Below, in pieces: positions 14,416-25,553 of a DNA stretch of 64,000 bases. The stretch is from positions 868,001 to 932,000 of the forward strand of contig JAMXSV010000006.1 of the NCBI GenBank assembly GCA_027559495.1, given 5' to 3'. Both the position numbers and the translations under genes were made by a program. Each line of letters opens with the position of its first letter. Positions within the stretch are counted from its first letter, which is position 1. Below the pieces are notes generated by a model. That model was not told the origin of the DNA. It ran no database searches and saw only the letters and a list, made by a program, of their open reading frames with translations. The stretch is from Aurifilum marmelostoma (taxonomy: Eukaryota; Ascomycota; Sordariomycetes; Diaporthales; Cryphonectriaceae).

Positions 14416-17364
14416 CTCCCACCCTTCTTTGATCCCATCTGCCGGGTGGCCACGCGGTGCCTTGACAAGGGGCCAGCTCGGTCCAAGGTCTGTGTGAAAT
14501 GTCCTGTCCGGCTTCCCGGCTTCTCTCGTCTCGTCTCGACAAGCGAAGCCTCGAGTCTACCCTTTGTCCTCGGTTCTCGTTGTGAACATCGATCGAGACC
14601 CTTCTGAAATGTGATGAATAACAAGAATGAAGAAGAAAGATTACAAAAGCGCTTCCCTCGCTTCTTGGCGTCCTCGAGGAAAACGCCTCCATCACATTTT
14701 TGTTTCAGTCCGGTGATCAGGAAAGGAAAAAAAAAAGGGCCATTTCAGCCTCGAGATCAAGTCCACAAACCAGCCACAGCTGGAAAAACTGTACTGCACT
14801 GTACATGGTAGCATCGAGATGGTATCCACTCTTCCCTCCCTCTCTTCACTATCCTTCAGTGGAGCGAGGGTGTTCCCGGCGCATTTCTCCAACGAAAAGA
14901 CGACCTCGATCGCCCACTGCAGCTCTGCTGGGAGAGGAGGAGAGAAGGACCCACAGTGCTGTCGTGCAACCGCTGCTGCAGGGCCAGCCCGTCCCGCGCC
15001 ATTCCATCAGACGGCTCAAGCGAGAGGGCCATCCCGTCCTTGTCGCCTACGTCGTTGCATAAAATGTAACGAGGGCCGACAGCAAAAGTGCTGTAGGGGA
15101 GAGAAAAAGACTCAAGGACGGTTAGGCATATTTTATCTCCCTTGAAACGCTATAATTTAAATATCCTTTTTTTTTCTTTTCCTTTGTCCTCCAGCGCGTA
15201 ATGCAACTCACCTTGAAACTTCCCAAATAATACGCGGGGTACGCGACCTGAGGCGTTATGGGAGGGAGGTGGGAAAGTGAGGGAGATGGGCAAATCTACT
15301 TACCCACGTCACTGCAAAATCCCATGGCTGCAGCAGGGAGGGGCCCAGCGCAGGGCCTGCCACAGGGCTGCTTTGCCTGTCCGCAGTAATTATTAATACA
15401 GCCCATAACAAGTACAGCACGTGGTACGTGAGTCGTACATACGACGGTGGCGGGCCGTGGCGCCGCTAGACCTTGTTTTGAAACGCCGCATATTCATACT
15501 ATGAACCAAGAACCGAAGTGAAGTATAAACACACATCGAAAAATCTACTACACAGCAGGCGGAACTCTACATGACCCCCCCCCTCCCGTAGAGTTCTTTG
15601 TCGCAAAAGGTCTGTCGGGATGGGAAAGAGATCTTGCCTGTCATACGAGTGATCAGGTGGCTGTGCAGAGAATGATTCTCCATCCATCCAGCTGGATATC
15701 GGGGACGATCCGCTCTGCGAGTCACTGCGTCGTTGCGATATTGGACTTTTGGAGAAAATTCGCAATGGTCTTTTGCATGCACAAAAGATCGATCAACATC
15801 GTGAGAGTCCGTGAACTGCGGCTGAAACAACACTTGTCTGTTGATCCTCATATGCAGTTTGCATATGATGGCGGGCTGGGTTTACGCGGTGACTGACGAC
15901 GACGGAAATGTGGGTACTGGGCAGTGTGAGGGCGGTGGTGGTGGAGTCCGTTGATGGGGGGAGAGGGAGAGAGAGAGACACACACACAGCCATTTTCCGG
16001 CTTTGCCATGGACAAGGGGCGAATTCAGGTGACCTTTGAAATCCGTCAAAGATGGGCCCTCTTGGAGATCTGGCCGCGTGCGTGGCTTTCAGCAGATACC
16101 AACAACACTAGATTATTTGGCCGCGGGACTCATGGCTTGTTGAAGAGGCTTCATGACCGCGCCGACGATTTCCTTGCGATTTACCAATGCAGGCCATATG
16201 AGACAGGTCTGCATAGCAGTAAACCCCAATTTTCTTGTATAAATAGAGCAGATCCTGCTCGGCCGAAAGGTATTGGAACGGCAGCCTGTCCTGCCGATCA
16301 ACCACCAGGACCAAACATCCAGATCTGGAAAGCCCTGCCTGGTCTGAACCGGTCTGTCCATCGCTCTGGGACCTTGAGATCTCGGTTACATCGCGTATCT
16401 CTGAGAGGGAGTGCCATCCGTTGCACTTGTATGGTACAGTGTATGCCAGGCCCAGGCCGATGATGCGGTCGCCAGCCATCGCATAGGACACTTGGGGGTG
16501 GTCCTGCCGCGTAGTCGGGCTGGCCCTCTTGGAAAAGTCCCGGGTCGACGGGTAAGACCAAGGCGTTGAGGATGTCCAAGATTTGACTTACGTGGTCCGG
16601 TGGCGCTTGGACCGTTCCTCTGCAGGTCTTGCGAAGGGGGGTTCCCCGGTGTCGATCTTTCCCAGAGCGTCGTCATAGGACTGGCAGGATAGAGAAACAA
16701 ATTTGGTCAGGATAGAGAATTAGAGAGACATTGCTGACTCTTGGAGACTTGATCACGACGATGCTTGATGTCACTGTGTGGTGGGTCCTATGTGGCGGAA
16801 GTGTCAGCTGAACTTCCATGTTCAGCGAACCGTCAACTCTGGGAGCATTGTCTGCAGCAAGGGAGATTCCAGCAAGGGGATCTCACTTCTGAGAATAGAA
16901 GGGCCACATAGGGTGTTGAGAACAAGACCCGCCAGCAATGGATCATTCTGTCTATAGAGTTCTCGTTGAGAAGTCTAGAGGTCTGAGGCAAACGGCCTCA
17001 CGCAAACATACTTTGGGCAAATGCTCCAAATTCGCTTGCTTGCTGTATCTTTTGCTTGGTCTGGGTCATAAGCTTTCAATAGCACTCAGTTATATATCGA
17101 AAGAATGGGGATGTCATTGGTATGGGATAGGCGGCAGCCAGTAGCTTGTTTGCTTGATTGCATACCAACAAAGGTTGCCGAGATCAAGCATCAAGCCAAG
17201 TGACAGGCACAAACATGTAGTCTCATGTGCCTGTGTTGAGATGATTCGCAATATAAGGGGCAATCAGGTCTACCAGTATGCTTTACAGAGTCTATAGGCG
17301 TCTATTCCCGCTTTCCACCAAGCCTAACGACTAACTGCAGAGCCTAGGCTACACTCGTGACTCA

Positions 17365-18243
17365 ATGATGCACCGTCATTGCAAATCGTCCGCGAAGCAG
17401 ACCCAGCACCAGGCACAGTCCAACGCAACGCTGTTCAAAGAGCTCACGGACCGCAAGAGTCACTTCGATCCCCGATTGTTGTGGCATGTAACCTCCGTAA
17501 TGCCCTGGCATCCGCTCTACGGCTTTCCTCCACAAGTCCCTTTCACTGTGGTTCCAGGCTGGGAGCAGGATCCTCGGCAGACCTTTGGACCACCTGCAAA
17601 CACTTCTTGTCGGCAGGCCATGTCGCAAAACACACAGACTAACGATTGGCCTAGCCCCCGTACTGCCCCGCGCGCTACAAACTCATGGAGCGCGCCAGCC
17701 GACGCTGCAGGGAACGACAATGACCCTGGATCGGGCTCCGTCGCTCAATATAATCCAAAGATGGTTGTTCCAACTGCTGTGGCGCTCCAGCACTTGTCGC
17801 GACTTCTTCAGGATGCCCTTGAGTTCTCTCAACACTGCACCCAACAATACTACACCGATGTCGAGAATCTGGCCTACCTGGACGTGGAGTGCCGCAACAA
17901 GCTGTGGGGCAGTCTGATGGCTTCGAAGCTCAAGGACAGCGAGTTGCACAAGCATCTGTTCATGAATCTGGCAGTCGACATCGAAGGCCACATCCAACGA
18001 GCATTGCGATCTGCGGAGGCGGATATAGAGGGTGGAGCTGACGATCAAGACGAGCATGACAAGAGACAAAAGGAGGCCCACGAGCTGAAAATCCTGAGGG
18101 CGAGATCGCGAAGGATCGCCGAACTCCACGCAGGGGCTTCGCAAAGCATCAAGGATTTCAATGCCATGGTAGACGAGATGAGAATGATGGTTGCCGGGAT
18201 GAAGATACTAGTGGGTGATACCGGCGAACCCCCTGAGGAGTAA
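17365..18243 (+). CDS. hypothetical helical protein, 292 aa
   Basis: One uninterrupted ATG-started frame ending at TAA; an in-frame stop lies 19 bases upstream. I do not recognise the family. Residues 1-125 are low in predicted structure and rich in Pro, Ser, Thr and Gln. From about residue 130 the sequence becomes strongly helical (LQHLSRLLQDALEFSQHC, then LKDSELHKHLFMNLAVDIEGHIQRAL). An acidic linker EGGADDQDEHDKRQKEAHE precedes a possible coiled coil and a Met-rich amphipathic tail. There is no signal peptide or membrane segment. Length, composition and the single long frame argue for a real gene. The N-terminal third is the least secure part, and a 5' exon further upstream in the gene desert cannot be excluded. 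Confidence 0.6.
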   Translation: MMHRHCKSSAKQTQHQAQSNATLFKELTDRKSHFDPRLLWHVTSVMPWHPLYGFPPQVPFTVVPGWEQDPRQTFGPPANTSCRQAMSQNTQTNDWPSPRTAPRATNSWSAPADAAGNDNDPGSGSVAQYNPKMVVPTAVALQHLSRLLQDALEFSQHCTQQYYTDVENLAYLDVECRNKLWGSLMASKLKDSELHKHLFMNLAVDIEGHIQRALRSAEADIEGGADDQDEHDKRQKEAHELKILRARSRRIAELHAGASQSIKDFNAMVDEMRMMVAGMKILVGDTGEPPEE

Positions 18244-20116
18244 ATAGCAAGATGCCCAGGGGTCTGCTCGTCAAACGAGTGGCGACGGCGGCGGGGTGAT
18301 CATTGAGATCGACTTCGGATGAGAGGTTGCTTAGACTTGGGCACTGAGATGAACAGCCTGAAATGCGGGACATAGGAAGGCTGTTTGTTCAATGATCCCC
18401 AGTCGTCCAATTGCAACTGGTACCGAAAAGCTGACGCAAATCCATTCGATCCTGTCCTTTCGTCTTTCAAATGCGCCTCGATCCAGAAGCTAGCACTGTG
18501 AATGGTGTTTGCGAAGAAGATATTGCGATGAGCGTTTTCTGAGATCAGTCTGCCAATTCTGCCCAGGTCTTATCCTGACCAAATGCCCATGATCTAGCTG
18601 GCATTAGAGATCTCCCTTTTTCTGCCCCATCCGCTTCGATCCTTGATAATAGCGTTCGGTAACTTCTTTGGTCAGAGCAGAGAGCGGGAAGGGTCAGTTG
18701 AACGGCCCCAAATGATGAGGTTGCCAGAGATGGAGAAGATGGAGAAATGGACAGAGGGGGCTGTTTCTGGTTCAAGAAGCGCTGTTCTTCGTTCTGGATG
18801 TCTTGTAATGGCATGGAAGATCAGGGTACATGTGAAAGGACAAGCAACACAATGACAAAAGTTTTGAATTTGATCCGAGCTGATAGCAGCCAACTAAGTA
18901 TTGACTTGTATAGGAACAAACGGCAAGATTGACAGTGGGTGGTCGCGGCAACGTAGGACAAGAAGACCTTGAAGACGCACGGACTGGCCAGTAGTCACTT
19001 GATCGATTGCGAGAGAAGAAACACCGGCCGACTGGACAGAGTACAAGACACATGTGAGGGCGAGTGTGGTCGAATGCGCTGGTGCGAGTTTCTCAAGCGA
19101 CGTCATGGGTCATTGAGGCATTGTTAGTAGTATCCTTCTTCAAATTGATGAATTGTGTACCACTGACCTGAAGAAAAAAAGAGGTTGAAGCGTCACCGCC
19201 CAGAGAATGATCGGAATTGAATGATGAAGTCTTCCTCCCACAAGTAGAAGGTCGACGACACGCCACCCATTGCGCTTCAGCTTGTCGTCGCAAGCGATCC
19301 CGGCAGTGACTCTCCCAGAGGAACGACTGGACTGGAGCCCCGCGTGAACAGGGACAGCCAGCGTCCTGCTTTTCTGATGCCAACTGCGGAGGTGGTATCA
19401 CCTCGTGCCGTCACCGGCAGGACCATCAACACACGGCGCCGCCCGAGGGCAAGAGCCGAGTGATCAGGCGGCCAGGCAAAGCCTGACCCTTGGGACATGC
19501 TCCGAATTTCTCACATGCCAGAATGACGCCCGTGAAGGCTTGAGAGATGTGCTTGCGCATATCTCTCCGTTTGTAGCATAGAAGGGTAGCGTTGAGGGCG
19601 GTGACGCTTGAGAGGGAAAGAAAGAAGGAGAAGGGAAAACAGAAAGCAAAGAGTCGCGTCTTGAATTTTGATGTTGGAGTCACAAATCGGTGTGCCTGCG
19701 GCTCAAGCTTTCACAGCCAATCAGAATGTCTAATGATTTCCGCTAGGTGGCGGTCAACAGGGAGCCCCCGGCTCAGACTTCAGGGTCCCTCCTACTGCCG
19801 CCACTGTAAGTCACGATGATAGATAAGATAGCAAAAAAAACGCTGGCCAGACCGCCCCGGCTTCCCCGGATTCACCTAGAATTAGATGCGCTCTGCCATG
19901 CTGACAGCGTTGATTCCTTTTCTAGAATCTTCATCACTCTGATATTCCCCTTGTCGCCCTCACTCACACCAAAGATGTCTGCATTTGGGAAGCACTGCCG
20001 TTCTCGGTAGTGCGCGGTGTGTCTCTTTCTTATTCCTCGTCTTCTTTTTCCTTTTTGTCTGAATCACCCCCTCCTCAATCGTTTGCAGCTGAAACGGTGA
20101 TCCTCGAAGGCCAGTC
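18244..20116. other. intergenic, two weak small ORFs only
   Basis: Nothing is recognised. Two ATG-started minus-strand frames, 18814-18545 (89 codons) and 19106-18894 (70 codons), look mildly protein-like but match no family I know and have no clear splice connection. A CT-rich tract at about 20031-20080 sits just upstream of the next gene and is probably its core promoter. Confidence 0.45.
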
Positions 20117-21236
20117 ATGGCTGTATCTGCCTTCGACTTGCCTCAGGTCTGGCAGAAGCCTGCCGCTGATGAGCTCATCGAGTCCCTCCAACAACTCCGT
20201 GTCGATCCTCCAATATGGAACCTGAAGGTCTCTCGGGCTGAAGTGCTCAAGCAGCAAGACATCACAGGGCAGCATCGACGGGAAGTCGCGGCTTACTTGT
20301 CGAGCATCATCAAGAGTGAGCTGGCCTGGATAGATGATGAGGAGGATAGGGAGATCATCTGGACCGAGGCCAGCAAGCGGTTCTCGGAGCGCTGCGGACG
20401 GAGTGGTAAGACCCATCACCACTCCTATCAAGGCTGTCGCTTTGAGACACACTTGCTCACCCTGTCATGTTTTAGCTATGGGCGAAATCACTCGACGATG
20501 GCCCTTCGAAGGAGATAAATACCAGCCATTTGACCTCATCGTTAGGGAGCCACCTCTGACCGGTGACAACCTTGGGCTGAAGACGTGGGGCTCGTCTTAT
20601 GTGCTTGCGCAGATGCTGCACACTGTCGGTGAGACTTCCTTGTCACACCTGCTCGGCAGCAAGGTCAGCAAGGTCAGCAGTCAGGCGAAGCCACCGGTGT
20701 TGGAGCTCGGGTCTGGCACGGGTCTTCTTGGGCTGGCCGCAGCAGCAATCTGGGAAACACATGTCATCCTTACAGACCTCCCGGAAATCATGCCCAATTT
20801 GGCTCACAACGTCAGTCAGAACCGTGACATGATACAAGAGCGAGGTGGCAGCCTGGACACCGGCGCTCTGACCTGGGGTGGAGATGAAGACGAAGTAGAT
20901 CCTATCTTGTTCGCTGCTCAGAACAAGTTCAAGATCATCATCGTTGCCGACCCGCTTTACGACGATGAGCATCCTGGTCTCCTGGCTGGTGCCATTGATG
21001 AGCAGCTTGCTCTCGATGCAGACGCCAGGGTCATGGTCATGGTACCTCAGCGCGATGCCGTCACAGTCAAGCTCCTCTCATCGTTTAGAAAAGAGATGGG
21101 CTCCAAGTCGACGCCATTGGTCTGCTTAGAGGAGAGCGTTGTTACCGGTCAGGATGATTGGGGCGGCGACGAGGACGAAGAAGCGGGTCGTGTCAAGTGC
21201 TGGTTAGGTGTATTTGGAAGAAGAATAAAGTTATAG
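20117..21236 (+). CDS. EFM2: EFM2-like protein-lysine N-methyltransferase
   Basis: Two exons, 20117-20405 and 20476-21236, with a 70-nt intron (GTAAGA to TTTTAG). The protein is 349 residues. The C-terminal two thirds is a class I SAM-dependent fold of lysine-methyltransferase family 16. Motif I is VLELGSGTGLLGLAAA at about 171-186, followed by TDLPEIMPNLAHNV and the post-motif VADPLYDDEH. The N-terminal part (IWNLKVSRAEVLKQQDITG and SELAWIDDEEDREIIWTEASKR) is the fungal-specific extension found in EFM2/Rrg1-type proteins. In yeast EFM2 methylates translation elongation factors in the cytosol; the substrate here is inferred by family. The start follows a CT-rich leader and has no in-frame competitor. 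The gene runs tail to tail with the transporter at 22016. Confidence 0.75.
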
Positions 21237-22015
21237 TAGACAATAGAGTGATATATATATTCATAGCTATCGTCAAGCTGTTATAGATCACATCGAATGT
21301 CTTCGTCTTGTCTCGATTGAGTGGCTATCCAAAGTGAGCACGCGTACACACGACGCGTTCATCAACAACATCACTTTCCAGAAAAAGCACACAATTTTTT
21401 AGTCAAAAGAAAAAGAAAAAAAAAAGATCAGGGTTTTATATAATGAATAGACGCCATCATAATCTCAAAAATGATATTTATAGAGTAGTGATCATCTAAA
21501 AGGGGAAAAAGAGACTGCAAAAGTACCAGGGGAATAAAAAGGGGGGAAAACCGCAAAAAATGAATCAAGGCTCCTAGAGGCTAGGATTGAACATACAGCG
21601 CGCGACATGTATCTTATAGTGCCTGGGTGTGAGGCGTGAACCACAGGGACCGCTACACTACGTGTGAGGCCTTGATTCCCAAGTGGCAGAATCACTGTTG
21701 GACTGACCTATATAGAAGCTATCGCTCGACGCGTTTTGAAAAGCCGACCCCCCCCCCCAGCCACTTACTTACCTGCTTCTGTATCTGCAGCCTGCCGCCT
21801 ACAAGACAGTCTCGACAGGGCGAAGCAACCCCTCACTTCATACTTGACTCCTCTGCTGTAGCCTTCTCAAGTCATCTAGATGCCATTCTTTCCACAATTT
21901 CGGTCCTCCTGGAATGTGTGAAAATGTGCCCTCACATCATATCAGAAAATTACTTCTCTGATATGAACCATAGACTGAAGCTGGCCGACCACGAGGCAAA
22001 CCCATGATCCGCCTA
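21237..22015. other. convergent 3' intergenic region
   Basis: Holds the 3' UTRs of the EFM2-like and transporter genes, an A-rich segment near 21400-21430, and the inverted-repeat element at 21562-21678. No gene is recognised. Confidence 0.6.
21562..21678. repeat. 117-bp element bounded by 10-bp inverted repeat
   Basis: GAATCAAGGC at 21562-21571 is exactly complementary to 21669-21678. Read on the minus strand, the interior has a sequence like a Pol III A box (TAGTGTAGCGG) and, about 65 nt on, one like a B box (GTTCAATCC). The tRNA arms do not pair, so it is not a standard tRNA. A tRNA-derived SINE fragment or a structured 3' UTR element are both possible. Confidence 0.3.
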
Positions 22016-24206
22016 TTAGTTAGCATCCTCGAGGTGCTCAGCCTCATCAGCCAGCTTGCCGCCACCATCTTCGCCCCTCCGAGAACTCAGTGCCGCCATG
22101 TGTTGTTCCCGCAGCTTCCTCGCCCTGGCACCAGAGCAGGTGTCCCTCGTGGCGCCAGCAATGATGTTGCCCTCGAAGAGCAGGCCGACGCTCTCCAGCG
22201 GGACGCCTTTGGTCTCCGGCACGCAGAAAACTGCGTACACGAGCATCAGGACGCAACAAGCGCCGAAGAGCAGGTAGGTGCCGAAGGTGATGTCCTCGAG
22301 CATGATGGGTGTGAGCTTGGCGATGACGAAGTTGAAGAGCCACTGTGTCATGAGGGACGCTGCCATGACCAGGGAGCGCACTGGGAGGGAGAAGAACAAA
22401 GTTAGCCTTGGTCCAAGATCGCGGAGATGGCAAGAGGGGAGTTTGATACTCACCATGGTTGGGAGAACACTCAGAAGCCAAGATGAACGGGATGGGGCCC
22501 CAGCCAAATGAGTAGAACACGACGAAGAGGTAGACGCAGATGATGGCGAAGATGTTGTTCCCCGACAGCGACTTGTCGGTGGGATGAACAGCCTGGTTGA
22601 TACCGATGTAGAACATGGCGAACGCTTGGCCCGCAGCTCCGCAGATGAGCGACCACTGTGTGCATCATAGGGTAGTTATTAGCTATTGAGCCATATTGCC
22701 ATCATGAGTATGAAGTCGGTGACCTCGACTCACCTTTCGTCCGGCCTGTTCAACACCAAACATCAAAGCAAGCGCGGTGAAGACCACCTTGACGACACCG
22801 TAAATACCGGTAGCAAAGAGTCCTGCTGACGAGCTCGACAGACCGACACTTTCGAAGATTTGTCTGTAAGGGGCAAAAGACTTAGTCAGCTTGGCGATCG
22901 TCACAAAAGAAGACACAATGGGCAGGTCAGGGCTGCTTACGGGCTGTAATAGTTGATGCTGTTTGTCCCGGTCCACTGCTGCCAGAACATGAGCACCACC
23001 CCCATGCTGGCCTGGTAGAACAATTTCTTGCTCGAGCAGGCTGCCTTGGCCTGCATACGGAGAGAGAGCTTCTCCTTTCCCTCAAAGTCGGCGACAATCT
23101 CATCCAGCTCCTCCTGAAGCGCAGGGTCGTCCTCGGGCACGGCACGAACACGCGACAGGGCACGCTTGGCCTCTGAGACACGGTTTTTCTCGACGAGCCA
23201 GCGCGGCGACTCGTTCTGGAAGAAGACGAGGAGGAGAAGTAGACCCGGGATCATCTGTAGGGCAAAGGGGATCCGCCACTGTGCCGAGTTGTTGGGGTCG
23301 GTGATCTGTTTGGAGATGCCGTAGTTGATAAAGTACGATATCATGATTCCGGTAACGTTGAAGAGTTGCATACTATTACAGACTTTTTGTCAGTCTTGGT
23401 TGTGCGAGGAGAAGTAGAGGGAAAAAGAGAAGGTTTACGAACCATCCAATACAGCGCCCGCGGATCTCTCGGTTCGCATTCTCGCCAATATAAGTCGGAA
23501 CAACAGCGGAGATGAGACCCACGCCAAAGCCACCGATGAATCGTCCGACATAGAGCTGAGCAAGGTTTGTGGTATTGATGGCGCAACAAGTCTGTATGAT
23601 CGAGCCGGCCAGGAAGACGAAGTCGGCTAAGATGAGAGACCACTTGCGGCCTCTGTTCTGGGGTCAGTAATAACTCGAGGAAACATCCAAACACCCAAAC
23701 AGACCACTTGAGGACAAAGAGAGAAGAGAGAGAAAAGAGAAGAGACCGACATCTTATCACTCAGCCAAAACGAAGCAGCAGCGCCAAAGAAACAGCCTCC
23801 CTGAAGGACAGAGACGATGTTACCCTGCAGATTGGCGTACGAGGCGCTGTCGGCGTCAAGATTGAAAGAGTGTTGAAACGACTTCATGGTAAGCACTCCT
23901 CCGATTAGACCTGTGTCCCAGCTATTGATGCCATGTCTTGTTAGAACCACGGTCGAGTCAGACGAGGAAATGTAATCACAGCGCAGCTCACCCGAAAAGC
24001 ATGCCTCCGAAGGAGGCCACAGCGGTCAGAATATAAGCCCGCCTGTGAGCCCGGACCTCCTCCCAGATGCCTCTGGGGGACACCATCGCTATCGACGACG
24101 AGTAAGATGGCATGATTAAAGGTGTCTCTTCAGTAGGGCCACATAACTGCGTGCTAGAACTTGAGGGCGTTGAAGCCTCCGCGAGATAATGTCGGGAACC
24201 ACTCAT
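22016..24206 (-). CDS. sugar-porter family MFS transporter (hexose/quinate type)
   Basis: Seven exons: 24206-23992, 23921-23751, 23652-23443, 23372-22941, 22863-22734, 22655-22454 and 22380-22016. Every phase is consistent and the product is 574 residues. Sugar-porter hallmarks appear in order: FGWDTGLIGG in TM1, DKIGRKWSLI in the TM2-3 loop, GRFIGGFGVGLISAVVPTYIGE in TM4-5, NESPRWLVEKNR at the centre, WQQWTGTNSINYYSP at TM7, and PETKG after TM12. The variant TGTNSINYYSPQIFESVGL resembles the fungal quinate-permease and sugar-transporter clade, so the substrate is not settled. An N-terminal cytosolic Ser/Thr-rich tail of about 60 residues precedes TM1. Two introns have weak 5' splice sites, GTCGGT (23750) and GTTCGT (23442), chosen because they alone restore the conserved motifs. 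It would act at the plasma membrane by proton symport or facilitated diffusion. Confidence 0.85.
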
Positions 24207-25553
24207 AATCCCTTTGAGAAGTATGCACGTATGAAGAGAAGAGAATGAGGGTGTACGACAAGGCCATCTTCAAAAACTTTGACTGATGCTCGGCGGGTGA
24301 ATGAATTCCCGGCTCGAAGTCCCTGACCGGCCATGTTACCCAACATCTACTGCAGGACTGCATCGCGCCTCGGTGTTGTCTTCGCCGTTCCGCCGAGAAC
24401 TTACTATGTGTGGTGGAGGTCCTGACGTGACGGTCTTCCCCGCATCTCCAGAACGCAGTGGGTCTGGGGAAAGACTCGGAACTATTTCTTGGTGATCATA
24501 TTGCTATGCCTTGGCTGTGAGAAGATATGCCGCAGGAAATGACTCGGCACCGGCCATCCAGTTATTATGTACTACTTCTTTCCATAAATTGGTATCCAGC
24601 ACAGAATATTGACTGAAGGAATTATGAGTCAATGATTGAGCAGTTACTTGCTGGAGGAAATCGGTCCTACGATCCCAAAGTCAGTCGTCGGGCAAGGAAA
24701 TTCGTGATAAGAAGCCGCGGCTACCTGCGCCGTGACCTCCAGGTCCACCCTCTGGCCATTGGGCTTGCCACTCATTTGCACTCATAGTACATAGTATAAA
24801 GCGGTGACCACGGACCCTTGTGCGCAAAGTTATACGCCGATCCACGCCCAGACATCACCCCACCTCTCCCACCCCCATCGCCCCGCCGTCTTAGGAGCCA
24901 GTCAAGCCGGTGTGCCTTTCCTGCTAGCATCACGAGTGTGGTGAGTCCAGTACCGATGTTGCCATGCTGCGTGCTGGCAGTGACGATCATGCCAAGGCTT
25001 CAGTTTAGCACACATCTACATCAGTCAAACTCGTCACATGATCCTTCTTCTCAAAGGGGGGTCGAAGAATTGTTCAGCTCCCCAAACTCCCAGGCTTCCT
25101 GTGCTCATTCTAAGACAGGAGGAAACCTATCGAGATGATAGTGAATTCCGAAGCGCTGGGCGCGTCGAGCCAGATGTCACGATCCCACGTGTAAGTTTGA
25201 GACACAAATTTCGGTGCTGGGGTCATTGGCCGAAACACGATGTGAATGGATGATCTGCTAATGCATTTATCTGCTTGCGGTCTGGATAGTGGTGAAGCAT
25301 ATTATAACCAGGTTAAAAAGAAACGGCTGCTCAGACCAGGTCCAAAGAAGAAGAAAAAAAAGAAAGAAAAAAATATAGGGGCAAGGGTGGCCGGCCGTAT
25401 AACGTACAAGACATGCTTCCGTGCTCCAAAATTGATCATCAGTTCATATAATGGGCCTCATCCTCACGCGAATCAGACCTGTATCACCCAGAACTGCACT
25501 GGCTCTACTAGATCTGCTCTGCCAAACAGCTGATGTCTCGTGTGCGCGTTTGT
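24207..25553. other. intergenic, no gene recognised
   Basis: Upstream region of the transporter and 3' flank of the LC8 gene. Only short frames are present. There is an A/G-rich tract at about 25345-25372. Nothing is recognised. Confidence 0.5.

Larger units (their letters stand above)
5088..17364. other. 12.3 kb gene desert between divergent genes
   Basis: No conserved protein family is visible in any frame. The stretch is rich in polypyrimidine/polypurine tracts, homopolymers (T35, C18, T29, several G12) and a CA repeat. The longest open frames (for example 9736-10461 and 12844-13617) are read through homopolymers or low-complexity sequence and look accidental. A possible exon lies near 16687-16594 on the minus strand (frame containing YDDALGKIDTGEPPF), bounded by a polypyrimidine CCTGCCAG acceptor and a GTAAGT donor, but I could not connect it to other exons. 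The stretch may hold the long promoter or spliced leader of the gene at 17365, non-coding transcripts, or a gene with very small exons. Confidence 0.5.

Noticed and set aside
19426..19683. Small secreted cysteine-containing protein on the minus strand (hydrophobic N-terminus, four Cys)
   Set aside because: The frame starts with GTG, has no ATG before the hydrophobic segment, and no upstream exon with a start could be found.
21580..21660. Nuclear tRNA gene on the minus strand
   Set aside because: A-box and B-box-like sequences are present, but the T stem and anticodon stem do not pair and the anticodon loop lacks U33.
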